Source: Neoceratodus forsteri
Lineage: Eukaryota; Chordata; Ceratodontiformes; Ceratodontidae
NCBI GenBank assembly: GCA_016271365.2
Contig: CM028136.1
Span: 471,198,001-471,262,000 of the forward strand
Direction of reading: 5' to 3'
Length of the DNA stretch: 64,000 nt
Shown: positions 44,338-55,031 of the stretch, piece by piece
Layout of the letters: the number at the start of each line of letters is the position of its first letter
How positions within the stretch are numbered: the first letter of the stretch is position 1
Notes under the pieces: model-generated
What the model was told of the DNA's origin: nothing
Database searches by the model: none
What the model saw: the letters and a program-made list of their open reading frames with translations, nothing else
Position numbers and translations under genes: made by a program

Positions 44338-44760
44338 ACTATAAAACCTGTAAAGCACCACCTGTAATAATTTCAGAAGATATACCCTTTAAGAAACACT
44401 TTGCTACAGAGAAAATAAAGCAGTAACAGAAGATATACCTTGCAAAAGACAATTGGAATCAGAAGATTACAGCAGTAATCTGTTAGCACACACTGTAGGC
44501 ACACCTTGTAATAATGCAGAAGAAGGTATACCAGCAACAACAATTTGAATCAGAGAAAATAAAGCAATGAAATGTTAGCAACAAACAGTAGCAATCCCTG
44601 TGAGTACAAAATAAAAACAACAACAACACACAGTAAATCTGCTTAGCCAAAAGAAGTCTTAATCCTTTTACCTTGCTCTGGTAAGGTTCTCTACTCTGCC
44701 TTTCAAACAATCTTAGAAGGAAAGAGCTCAGGTGAAGCTAGGTGCCTTGGCCAGCAAACC
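44338..44760. repeat. Long direct repeat, copy 1 (possible CR1 5'-UTR monomer)
   Basis: About 420 bp beginning acctgtaataatttcag and ending ggccagcaaaccaag, repeated with few differences at 45022-45435. Offset is about 675 bp with unrelated or weakly related sequence between. It lies upstream (in the minus-strand sense) of CR1 ORF1, so it may be a tandem promoter monomer of that element; otherwise a local duplication. Internal agaagatatacc and caatgaaatgtt motifs recur. Confidence 0.7.
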
Positions 44761-45021
44761 AAGTCTTCTACCTCCAAGATAGCAACTAACTTGACCTTTT
44801 AACCCTTCTATCTATTGGAAATTACTGACAGTTTGCCAGCTCAACCCCCAGATACACACCTAATCCTTTGGAAGAGATGTGGGAGGAAAGCAATTAGCTC
44901 CTTCAATGTGAGAAGGAGACTGAAACATCTCTGAGACAACAAACCTTTTCAACAAAAAAAGAATAAAATAAAACAGTGTCAAACAGTAATTTTGCTTAGC
45001 CCAATGATAAAAGTCACAAAA

Positions 45022-45435
45022 ATGTAAACTCCACCTGTAATAATTTCAGAGAAGATATACCCTGTAAGAAACACTTTGCTACAGAGAAAAATAAAGCAGT
45101 AACAGAAGATATACCTTGCAAAAGACAATTGGAATCAGAAGATTACAGCAGTAATCTATCGCACACCTGTAGGCACACCTTGTAATAATGCAGAAGAAGG
45201 TATACCTGCAACAACAATTTGAATCAAAGAAAATAAAGCAATGAAATGTTAGCAACAAACAGTAGCAATCCCTGTGAGTACAAAATAAAAACAACAACAC
45301 ACAGTAAATCTGCTTAGCCAAAAGAAGTCTTAATCCTTTTCCCTTGCTCTGGTAAGGTTCTCTACTCTGCCTTTCAAGCAATCTTAGAAGGAAAGAGCTC
45401 AGGTGAAGCTAGGTGCATTGGCCAGCAAACCAAGT
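45022..45435. repeat. Long direct repeat, copy 2
   Basis: Second copy of the unit at 44338-44760. Differences are a few substitutions and short indels (for example acaacaacaac length). Followed immediately by unrelated sequence (tattctctgcttcc). Confidence 0.8.
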
Positions 45436-45477
45436 ATTCTCTGCTTCCTGTCCACTGTATTTTTCATGTTCCACCAC

Positions 45478-45662
45478 TCTGTTCTCTTCTCTTCTCTTCT
45501 CTTCTCTTCTCTTCTCTTCTCTTCTCTTCCATCTCCCCTTCTGCCTCATATATCTCTCTCCCTTCTGTCTCTCTCTCCTTCTGCCTCTTTGTCTCTGTCA
45601 ACTTCTTCTCCTTAGTCACATTTCCTTTACACCCCTCAGTCTCTCTTTTTACAGCCCTTCCT
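45478..45662 (+). repeat. (CTCTT)n microsatellite and C/T-rich tract
   Basis: About ten CTCTT units (45480-45528) followed by a pyrimidine-rich tract to 45662. A similar pyrimidine tract lies at 47140-47365 on the other side of the palindrome, in the same orientation. Confidence 0.9.
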
Positions 45663-45923
45663 AGAGCTGCCCGAAAGTTGCAATTCCACTTCAGCAGCAC
45701 TTTTGCAAATGTTCGCCAACATCGGTAGAATTTTCTGAATTTCTGCCTTTGTCGAAAGTAGAAATCTTCAGAATATGTATGGTAAATGTTCACCCCGTTC
45801 TGCAGAACTTTCTTGCTGCACTGAAGAATAATACATGCACTGCAAAACTAGTAGATTTATTTACAATTCATGTAATTATTCTGCATTTCAATTATGTGCC
45901 ATCCTGTAATAGAAGAAAAATCT

Positions 45924-46800
45924 TTCCCTGGACTTCAGTGGTGCCCCCACCCTCTGATTGCCAGTCCCATAAAAATGTAATGCTTCCCTGGTGTCTAGTA
46001 GCACCCCCACCCTCCAGTTGTTGGCTCTGTAAAATTGTATGTTTCTCTGGTGTCTAGTAGCTTCCCCCACCCTCTGGTCAGTGGCCCCATGCAATTTAAT
46101 GTTTCCCTGATGTCTGGTGGCACCCCTCCACCCTCTGATCCTCAACCCATAACAATTTAGTGTTTTCCTGGTGTCTAGTGCCACCCACCACCCTCTGATT
46201 GCTGGCCCCATAACAATTTAATGTTTCTCTGGTGTCTAGTGGCACCCCCCACCCTCCAGTGACTGGTCCCATATTTCTTGATGTGTGGCTGTGCCTTATC
46301 TCAAGTTCTCTATTTAAGTGCCTGACAGTTTCACACTTGCTCCTGTTTCTTAGTCTTCACATTGCATAGTAGTCATGGAGACCATCTACATGACTACCAC
46401 ACAATGTAAAGACTATGAAATGGTATGGGAGTGGGCACGGAGTTGTCAGGCACTTGAGTTGAGATAGAACTTGAGAAATGAGGCACATTATGAAATGCAG
46501 GGCTGATGATCAGAGGGTGGTGGTGGTGCCACTAGACACCAGGGAAACATTACATTTTTATATAGGCCACTGATCGAAGGGTGGGGAGTTTCACTAGACA
46601 CCAGGGAAACATTATATTTTTATGGGGCCAGTGAACAGAGGGTGGGAGGTGCCACTAAACACCAGGGAAACATTAAATTTTATTGGATCAGTGATAAGAG
46701 GGTGAGGGGTGCCACTAGACACCAGGGAAACATTAAATTATTAAGGGGTCAGTGATCAGAGGGTGGGGGTGCTACTAGACACCAGAGATAGGTAATCAAA
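45924..46800. mobile_element. Palindromic element with minisatellite arms, copy 1
   Basis: Left arm: six tandem units of about 60 bp, each ttccctggtgtctagtggca + ccccccaccctctgat + a cccata block + a taatgt block (45924-46290). Right arm: five units in inverse orientation (46502-46800). The centre is also inverted: gcctgacag near 46318 faces ctgtcaggc-type sequence near 46445, and cttatctcaagttct faces agaacttgaga. No ORF. Built like Drosophila fold-back elements, whose arms are also tandem repeats, but I see no transposase. Confidence 0.8.
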
Positions 46801-47139
46801 CATTATAAGGGGCCGGCTATACACATTGGCATTTCATACATGCATTCTGCAGTTCAGTGACTCACTGAACTGTGAATGAATGGATGGATTGTGGGTTAAT
46901 GTATTAAACTGCTGAAAGAAATTCTGCTGAACGGACCTCTGACAGTGATCAGTTCTGCGGACTTTAGTTCTGCAGTTTAATACATTAGTCTGCAGTTCAT
47001 ACATTTATTCTGCTGTTCTAAGGTGGAATTTCTATGGAAACTGTCAAAACGATTTCCAAACTTTCACAGAAGTGAAAGTCTGACACTCAGGCAAATTGTA
47101 CCTGTGGAAGATTTTTTTTTTCCACACAGCTCTATCCTT

Positions 47140-47365
47140 TTCTCTAGCTTTCACCACACGTGCCCTTGTTTCTCATTCACTCTTACATTCTCCTCTTCTT
47201 CCTTTCTTTCTTATAACTCTCTCTTTCTCCCCTTCTTCCTCCCTGACTCTCCTTTCATTCCTACTCTCTCTCTTTTAATCTTCTATGTCTCTCTTCATTT
47301 TGCCCTCCCACCTCTCTCTCTTGCTCTCTCTCTCCCCTATAGCCACTCTCTCTTTCTTGTTTCCC
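47140..47365 (+). repeat. Pyrimidine-rich tract
   Basis: C/T-rich run with ctctct and tccttct motifs. It gives spurious Ser/Leu/Phe-rich open frames. Confidence 0.8.
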
Positions 47366-47732
47366 TTCCAAAGTGGTGTATCTAATTTCAAGATAAGCTG
47401 GAACAAATTCTGCCAGATTCTCTGCAATAGTTCACTCAAACAATTCTGCAGTTTTTTCTTTATTTTATTCTTTAAGTGCAGCAGAGGTACATTAGCAATG
47501 GGAAGGGGGGAGAGTGCCATAGAGCAATGGCTTGAAGTGGTATGTGGACTGAAAGGGTTCCTCTGGCAGGACAAGGATCATGGTGAGTCCAAAAGGAGAA
47601 CTCATAGTTCAAGCTCCTAAGTGCATCAGTAATGATACATAAATAGATTGTTTTGGTATCAGCCAGCCCTTGTGTTTACCCACAACCAGACAACTTAGAA
47701 ACATGAACGCAACATTTAAATGTTTTGTTGCC

Positions 47733-47930
47733 GTAGTAGTAGTAGTAGTAGTAGTGGTAGTATGGCAGTAGTAGTAATATGCTAGTTGTAGTAGTGATTG
47801 TAGTAGTTGCAGTAGTAGTATGGTAGTAGTGGCAGTATGATAGTGGTAGTATATTATTAGTAGTAGTACTACTACAGTAGTGAAAGTAGTATGTTAGTAG
47901 TAGTATGCTAGTAGTTGTACACTATTAATT
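47733..47930 (+). repeat. Imperfect (GTA)n microsatellite
   Basis: Seven perfect agt/gta triplets at 47733-47755, then a long interrupted series of tagtagt, gtagtatg and similar to about 47930. Confidence 0.9.
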
Positions 47931-47964
47931 GTATGCTCTTTATAGCAACTGTTATAAACACATT

Positions 47965-48370
47965 ATCATTATAGTGGCACTGTAATTAGGGCGATTGGTG
48001 AGTTCTATGTTAAATTAGATTTCTTGTGTGCTGCTTGCGGAAAGATGGTTTTACAGATTTACATGAAACATTCCAGATTTATTGTCCATGATAGTCTCTG
48101 CAATCCCTGAAAGTTTCATGTAAATTAGTTCAGAAGTTTTCGACATATTGAAGTGTGACAAAATTACAGTTTTTCCATTGATTTCAATGGGGGGGGGGTT
48201 GAATTTGTGCTGTCATCTAGAGAAAAGCTGTAAAGGTTTAAATAGTGGAATTTTGTATGATTGTGTAGGTTGACAGGGAAGGATTTTCTGTGCTGATTTG
48301 ATGTTTGGGTGTTTTGCAGTTTTTAAGATATCTACATTTGAAAAATCGGGGTTTAACATTACAGAGTCTG
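47965..48370 (+). repeat. Dispersed repeat with hairpin terminus, copy C
   Basis: Third copy of the repeat at 7690 and 8995. It opens atagtggcactgtaattaggg (blocks: atagtggcac, tgtaattaggg), where half of the terminal hairpin seen at 8999 is lost. Then comes tctatgttaaa and, near 48180, ttgatttcaatggg. It lies between two palindromic minisatellite elements, just as copy B lies near the 8500 units. Confidence 0.55.
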
Positions 48371-48811
48371 CCCGTGGAACACTGGCTAGAGATGACGTGC
48401 AACATGTGCAAAACAGTTTCAGTGCTGTTGAATGGGGATTGGGAAAGTGAAAGGAGTCAGGCTTGAGTTAATAAAGGGACACTGTCAACCCTATATGGAG
48501 TACGATACACAGTGGATGTTCTACCTTTGTTTTTAAATAAAATGTTTTAAGTGATTCATGTAGTTTGTGTCTTATTTACTGGATTTATTGGAATTTCTTT
48601 ACATGCTGTTTAATTTTTTTTTCAAATCAGTTCATCTGAAGAAGATTGCTTTGGGTGCTGCCATGGCTGAGGAAGGCAGAGCTGCTCTGGTCATGTGTAG
48701 TATAGTAACCAGAGCCGAAAGAAATATAGACATAAAATGTCATCTTCTGAGGTACGCTGTTATACATGGAGGATTTTTTTGCTTTGCAGTTCTTCAAGCT
48801 GTAAAGGTTAT

Positions 48812-50390
48812 GTGGTAGTCTAGTGGTCCCTCCTGAATGCCAGTCAATGTTCTGTTATGTTTTTCAATAGTTTCCATGGTAGTCTAGTAGTTTCTCCACT
48901 CTCACCGATCACCAATCACTGTCCTGTTATGCTTTCTTAATAATTTCCCTGGTAGTCTAGTGGTCCCTTCCCCTTCCCCGATGCTGATTGCCATCCTATC
49001 CGGTATGTTTTATAATATCTGGGTATTCTTTTTTTCCCAAGGGAAACCTGGTTATAATTCACTATTATAACCTGCAGGTTATAACAGTGAACATGTGCCA
49101 GGTTTCCCTTCTTCTGAGCATACCCCAGCTGCAACTTTTCCTTTGCTTAGCGCTAGCCGCTATTCTCTAGCACCAGAGACTGCCACTTACAGTCATTGGT
49201 AAGTTTATTTTCCAAAAAAATTAACTGGGCACTTCACATTATAAACTGTAACCATTTAAAAAAACTAAGGGAAAAGTTTCCCTTCAGCAGCTGCTTCTGA
49301 CTGTGGGATGTGCTGAAACCCGACTAGATTGTCCAGGAATGTCTTTTCATTTTATATAATTGCTGTGGTGAAAAAAATGATCCCCAGCAATTATATAAAA
49401 TAAAACACTGGGTATTGTGTTTAACTCGAGATTTTACTCACACCCTTGATTTTGGCTGCTTAAATAAACCCCTTAAGCTTCACTCCTGGGGTTTATGTAG
49501 CATTCAATACCTCAGGTGTTTGTAAAATCTCGTTAAACTCACCACCCCCATGTATTATTCTATATATAATATCCCTGGTAGTCTAGTGGTCCCTCTCCAA
49601 CCCCAATCCCCATCCTGTGAAATACACGTTAACTTATCCCTGGTGGTCTAGTGGACCCCCACCCCCAACCTCTCAGGTAGTGGGTATACCATTCCTACAG
49701 TGACAGGAACACAGTGAAGACCATCACAGCGACAAAATTGACATTTCGCTGTGATGATCTGCTAGTTTCCCAATGCTGTTTTCTCTGGGGAGTTCACCCC
49801 TTCCCCCAAACCAACTCTGACTTGGAGTTGGTTATCTAAAGTCCGGGGGGTTTTAGCCCCCCACAAAAAAACACACTTTTGTACAGTGACGGCACAATGC
49901 AAAGTGGCAGCATTGTGCCTTCACTGTAGTGATGGTCAGTGAATTTCCTGTCACTGCGGTAACATGGAACCCAGGTAGTGACCTACCACCCCATTCCCTC
50001 CCATCTTGATCCCCAGCTGGTGACCAGCACAACCCTCCTCTCACCACCTTGGCTGGCTGCTAAATGAGCTATACATGAGTGTGTACTGTAATGTACTGTA
50101 CTGTACATGCTCATTCACAGCTCAGTTGGCAGCCAGCCATGGTGGTGACAGGAGGCTCATGCTTATTACTGGCTGGGGGTCGGGATGGGGGTTGGGGTGG
50201 GGAGTCACTACCTGACAGGGTGGTGGTCCACTAGACCACCAGGGATATGTTAATATATATTTCATGGGAGAGGGGATTGAGGATGGGGAGGGGCCACTAG
50301 ACTACCAGGAAAAGTACAGAAAATACATAACGGGATCAGCAATCAGGGAAGTGGGAGGAACCACAAGACCACCAGGGTAACTTCTTTTTA
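48812..50390. mobile_element. Palindromic element with tRNA-Glu-core arms, copy 2
   Basis: Left side: units at 48814, 48879, 48949, 49570 and 49637 with core cctggtagtctagtggtccc. Right side: inverse units at 50228, 50293 and 50347. At 49637-49654 and (inverted) 50228-50245 the core reads tccctggtggtctagtgg. As I know the family, this is identical to the first 18 nt of vertebrate tRNA-Glu and includes its A box. No B box or acceptor 3' half is present, so it is not a tRNA gene. Between the arms are several nested hairpins (49021-49126, 49352-49404, 49699-49958, 49970-50200). Confidence 0.75.
49021..49126. repeat. Perfect-centre palindrome
   Basis: aagggaaacctgg (49039-49051) and ccaggtttccctt (49098-49110) flank a ttcactattataacctgcag / ctgcaggttataacagtgaa core centred on ctgcag at 49072. 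Outer gggtatt / catacccc also pair. Both strands therefore encode nearly the same peptide, a signature of the fold. Confidence 0.85.
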
Positions 50391-51600
50391 TTTGAAAGGG
50401 ATGGTGCTCAGCAAGTGGGGACAGGAAGCATATTTTAGATTTGATGCTTAAATAATGTTAATTACAGGTGAGCAAGTAAGAAGGTGCTTTACAAATAAGG
50501 TTGTAATTTAATACAAATTAATATTTATTCAGATTTTAATTACAGATGTGTGAACTTAGAGTTAACAAAGCAGTGATTGACTTGATTGTGCATACCTAGT
50601 AAACAACATTAGGTACTATGGAGTTTTTTCTCTCCCCTCCAAGTTTCAATAATAATTGAATAACTAGTGATGCTTATGGCTGTAAAACAATAATAATTGG
50701 TATATATTTTGATTTAACCTCTTAGTCAATCTCTGAAGAAGAGATCAGGGTGAGATCTCAAAATGCTGGATATAATTCATAAAAAAATTTGGCATTGGAA
50801 AATAAAAGGATGTACACAATAGTGAACACAGACAGCTGGGTCACTGGGGGGTTTCTGTTTCTTGGTCTTTCCATACTTTTTTTTTTTGGGGGGGGGGCTC
50901 ATCCATAGAGTCTAAAAGGAGAACAAATATTCTGGGACTGGGTGCCTCACATATGAAATATAGGTCTGATCATTCCAGAGGATTGTTCTCTGACCCCCAT
51001 AGAGTGGCAGTATGTGGCAAGAGAGGCTGATTACAGTTCATGGGTTTTGAAAATTAATGGGACAGGTATAGCTTTGCAAAACAAATGGGGGGGTGAATTT
51101 CAGGTTTAAAAAGTTTTACTGAATTAAAAAGAATCCTAATCCAATTGCAAACATAGAGTTTCAGTAACAGATAACGGACTGAGTTCCATCTTGCCATGGT
51201 GACACGAATGTCGGTGACCTCCCCTACAGTGACACATGATCGCCAACATCCCTGATGCAGCCGACTCTGGTCCCCGACTGGAAAATGCACCGACACACTA
51301 TTGGTGTTTATGTGGGGGGGGAGGGCTCTGCCCCACCCTCTGGACTTAAAGATTCCAACTGTGGGGGGTGGGGCGGATCTTGGGGGAGGAGAGAGATCAA
51401 ACTCTAGAGTCGATGACTCTGGCATCAATCCAGCAACCCAGTCAACACTGCAGGTGTCAGCGGGTTGCTATCGCCATAACAGCGTTGTTGTAAAAGTCTC
51501 ACTGTTACAATGGTATACCAATTGACTGGAAGCCCTAGATAGTATCTACATGTTTTTTAGTTTGTTTGTTTTTTGTGCCCTCTTACAGGTTCGTTATAGC
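50391..51600. other. Gene-free stretch
   Basis: No gene seen. T-run/G-run at 50878-50898. 51175-51500 has weak internal inverted similarity (for example ctctagagtcgatgactctgg). Otherwise unremarkable. Confidence 0.4.
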
Positions 51601-51608
51601 AAATAGGA

Positions 51609-51693
51609 TTTCAGACATCAGGAAAAGTTCTCAGAAACAGTTCCCTGTATATTACTGAGAACTGTTTCTGAGAACTGTTCCCAGTGTCTGAAA
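51609..51693. repeat. 35-bp-arm hairpin
   Basis: Left arm 51609-51643 (tttcagacatc...agttctcagaaacagttc) pairs with right arm 51659-51693 (gaactgtttctgagaact...tgtctgaaa), about 31 of 35 positions, loop 15 nt. Non-coding. Confidence 0.8.
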
Positions 51694-51726
51694 CTGCATG
51701 TGATATTGTATGTAATAGTCTATCTG

Positions 51727-51751
51727 CCTGTCTGTCTATCTATCTATCTAG
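51727..51751 (+). repeat. (CTAT)n / (CTGT)n microsatellite
   Basis: Short run ctgtctgtctatctatctatcta. Confidence 0.85.
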
Positions 51752-52030
51752 TTAGCAGCACACCTAGGGGATACACTTTAGGGGGAGGTGGCTGATTCCA
51801 AGACTGAGCGTGGTCAGTCCAACAACTGTAAGTACAGGGCGGTTGGTCAGACAGGGATTAACTGTTGCACAATGACAGGCTGAATATGAGTAGCCTGCAA
51901 TCATTCAGTACCTCTAATAAGAAGAATGTTTCTAAGGCCCCAAAGGTGCACATATGCTTCTGTTCATGCAAGTCCCAAAGGGTCCTGTGTGAATAAGGAT
52001 ATGATTCCACTCTCTCAAAAAGAAAGGAAA

Positions 52031-52491
52031 TTCTTTGCAAAAAACTACATTAAAGCACCAGTTAGGGTGGCTAAACACCAAAAAGTCAGGAATTGGGGTG
52101 TTAGGGTTTACAACCCTAACCCCCCACCCTAAAGGCAGCAACAGGAAAAACCATTAGTTTCACCTCTCTTGTGTCTTCTCAAATCAGGTGTGTAGTCTGC
52201 CTTGGAGTTGTAAACCCTAATACTCACCCCCTTCCACCTGTAAATAAGCTGAGATGGGTTCAATATATGAGAATGGGATGATCATTAGGGTTGACAACCA
52301 CGAGGCACACCCCACATTTGATTTGTGAAGACACAAGAGAGGTGAAACTCTAATGTTTTGTCCTGTTGCTGCCTGCAGGGTTGGGGTGGAGATTTGGGGT
52401 TGTAAACCCTAATGCCCCATTTCCTGGCTGTTCTGGAGTTAAGCCACCCTAACTGGTGCCTTAATGTAGTTTAGTTTTTTTTTGCAAAGAA
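52031..52491. mobile_element. Fold-back element, 461 bp near-complete palindrome
   Basis: Starts ttctttgcaaaaaactaca and ends ...ttgcaaagaa. Arms of about 215 bp pair along almost their full length: cattaaagcaccagttaggg against ccctaactggtgccttaatg, gcagcaacagg against cctgttgctgc, and cacctctcttgtgtcttc against gaagacacaagagaggtg. The centre is near 52261. It shares termini and blocks with 10661-11748 and 13158-13475. Upstream tcaaaaagaaaggaaa and gaataaggatatgatt are also shared. No transposase gene. Confidence 0.82.
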
Positions 52492-52514
52492 TTTATACAA
52501 TATTCCCTACCAAG

Positions 52515-53030
52515 ACTGTGTGAGATGCCTTTCAGCACCATGCATTTCTGCTTAAAGTTGAACCAGCATAATATTATGTGGTGATTTGCACATACAGCCC
52601 ATGATGCTTTGCATTATGGGGTATGTATGATTTTGTATTTCTTTGAAACGTGGCTTCCCAGCCAATGCCCTTTGGGGTAACCATTGCCTCAGTGCTTGCA
52701 CTCTGAGTTGATTTGTCTTTTAGCTTTCTTTTTGTTTTTTTGGGGCTTACCACAACATAACCCAAATAGACCATCTTAGGGAAGCTGGTTCATTCCTCTG
52801 GGGTATAACAGAGATGAGGCACACTGATGAGTCCTGGTAGAACAAAACACATGTATGTGTCTTCCATTGGCACCCTTTGCAGACTGTGTGAGAGGCCTTT
52901 CGCCACCATGCATTTTTGCTTAAAGTTGAACAAGCATAATATTCTCTGGTGATTTGCATATACATCCCATGATGCTTTGCATTATGGGGTATGTGTGATT
53001 TTGTATTCCCTACCAAAGCCCTTTGCAAAG
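52515..53030 (+). repeat. Direct duplication of a 130-bp unit
   Basis: Segment 52515-52645 (gactgtgtgaga.gcctttc, ccaccatgcattt, cttaaagttgaac, gcattatggggtatgt) recurs at 52872-53010 with about 90 percent agreement by eye. The second copy ends ccctttgcaaagaat, resembling the fold-back terminus, suggesting the unit belongs to the same element family. Confidence 0.7.
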
Positions 53031-55031
53031 AATCATTACAAATGCAACCAATAATACACAATAAACATTCCTTAAAATGATAGCATACAGCAAAATACTA
53101 AAACAGTATTCCTATTACCTCAAAATGAACATATTGTAATGATTATATAGACATAATTAATTAAAATGCTAATAAAACAAATTAAAATAATTTTTTTTCC
53201 AAATGTTTACTAAGGGCAGCATGGAATTATACATTTTTTATTTCTTTAATGTTTTTTATTTCATGTAAGGTACTCCCATTGTGTTTTTTTCTTCAAAAAA
53301 GGTACCATACAAGGCACCATACAAATAATTGATTGCTTGATGGATTTAGATTGATTGACTGATTGAGTTAAAAGGGTTGTAAGAGTTATACAGCAGATCT
53401 AGCTTTCCAAATCTATTTTCTATGCAGTTGTCTTGCCAAAGGTCAGCATGCGACTTTTTTATAAATTTTCTTTCTCTACAGTTCTGAAAATTTGGCCAAC
53501 TACTGTAATATTTATTTTGAGAATCTATTTAATTTTTTGTAATGTTGATCTATAAATGAATTTGTTCATTAATAGATTTAGCCGTGAATGTAATGGTGCT
53601 TATACTAAGATATGTTTACGGTAGTGAAATATCTGTTTACTATTGCAAGGCACTCTTATCTGCAACTGGAGGACTATAATTTAACCATTAGTATTACAGT
53701 GGTTGTGCATAAAGCAAGGAAATGCATTTCTTGTGAACTTTATACTATTTTTCTAAAATTGTAAAGAATACAGTTGTCAGCTTTATATCTTGACATCCAT
53801 GATACCAGCCTGTCTCTACTGTGTGTCAGATGTGAAAATAAATAGATATTAAACTGTCAGTCAATGAAATTACAAAGTCCAGCACAACTGAGGCACAGAT
53901 TATATGTGTGCTCTTTGATGGACACAGGTGTTTAAGTATTATGAAATGCCACAGGCAGTTAGAGTGAATAATACACTTTCCAACAGCTCTGGATTTTTTT
54001 ACCCAGCAGGGGCATACCTATCATCTTAGGCCTCAGCAAGACCTTGCAATGAGTTTACATTGTCAGGGAACTTCCTGACCTGGTTAGGATAGTGCTGTCA
54101 GGAGAAATAGAGTTTTTTCCTTTGTTTTGTGTTTTTTGATAGCTAGTGTTTAAATGTAATGTGCACCCTCCTGACATTTACCAGAAAATAACTTTTTGGA
54201 ACTGGATCTACAATGCATTTGATTTAACCATGCAAAATGTACCGAGTCATTCTCTCAACCTTTCATTTTTTTCTCGATTACTATTTTGTCTGTCTTTCAA
54301 CCCCAAATGCCCCTTCAGACCAGTTCCTAATGCCCATTAACATGCTTCTCTGGGGCTTACCTCGCTTTGCCATTCTCTGCCTCAGGGCTTGTAAAGGAGC
54401 CAGTCACCAGTGCAGTCCTGTAGAGGGTCAGGCTGTCATCCAGCAGTCACTTTAATTTTCTTTCCCTTGGGCCCATACCACATGCAATAGTGTAATGTGC
54501 AAGCTCCATGTCCACAGAGATGCCCCCTGGCACTGGTGAGTGGGATCCCTACCCTACAAGGTCCCACTGTGCTGCCACCTAGATTCCTCAACATGGCAGG
54601 CAAAGAGTGGGAGGCATTATCACCTTCCAAAAGAAATGTCCTAGGGATGCTCAATCCTCCCTACTCTGGCAAGCCTCTAATCACCCCTGATTCATTCCTG
54701 AACTAGGGATGCCAGAGTGGTAGGGGGTGAGGCATTTAATGCCTCAGCTCTCCACATCACTGGGCTCGCTCATCCAGACAGGCTTTTATTATCAGTGTAC
54801 ATAAAACCTGCTGCAATGGTCAAATTATAACTCAGAAAGCAATCTTGCTATCAAAGCAAGACCAAGGAGGCAGCTGACTATGGAGTTAGAACATCACTAC
54901 TAGAACACTTCTGTTTAGGGGGTAAGCAGATACTTTATAAGAAGTGTAGGGTCTGCAAGGCAAATTAGAACCTTTAATTAGGGTACAAAAACAACAAAAA
55001 ACAAAACAGTTAGTGTGCTTGTGTACCCCCC
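53031..55031. other. AT-rich gene-free stretch
   Basis: No coding or repeat structure that I can support. 53100-53600 is notably A/T-rich. 54300-54720 is closer to average composition with no recognisable protein. Confidence 0.4.

Noticed and set aside
45400..45800. Ser/Leu-rich frames over the (CTCTT)n tract
   Set aside because: Microsatellite translation, not genes.
49637..49654. Possible tRNA-Glu gene
   Set aside because: Only the first 18 nt match. There is no anticodon arm, B box or acceptor 3' strand.
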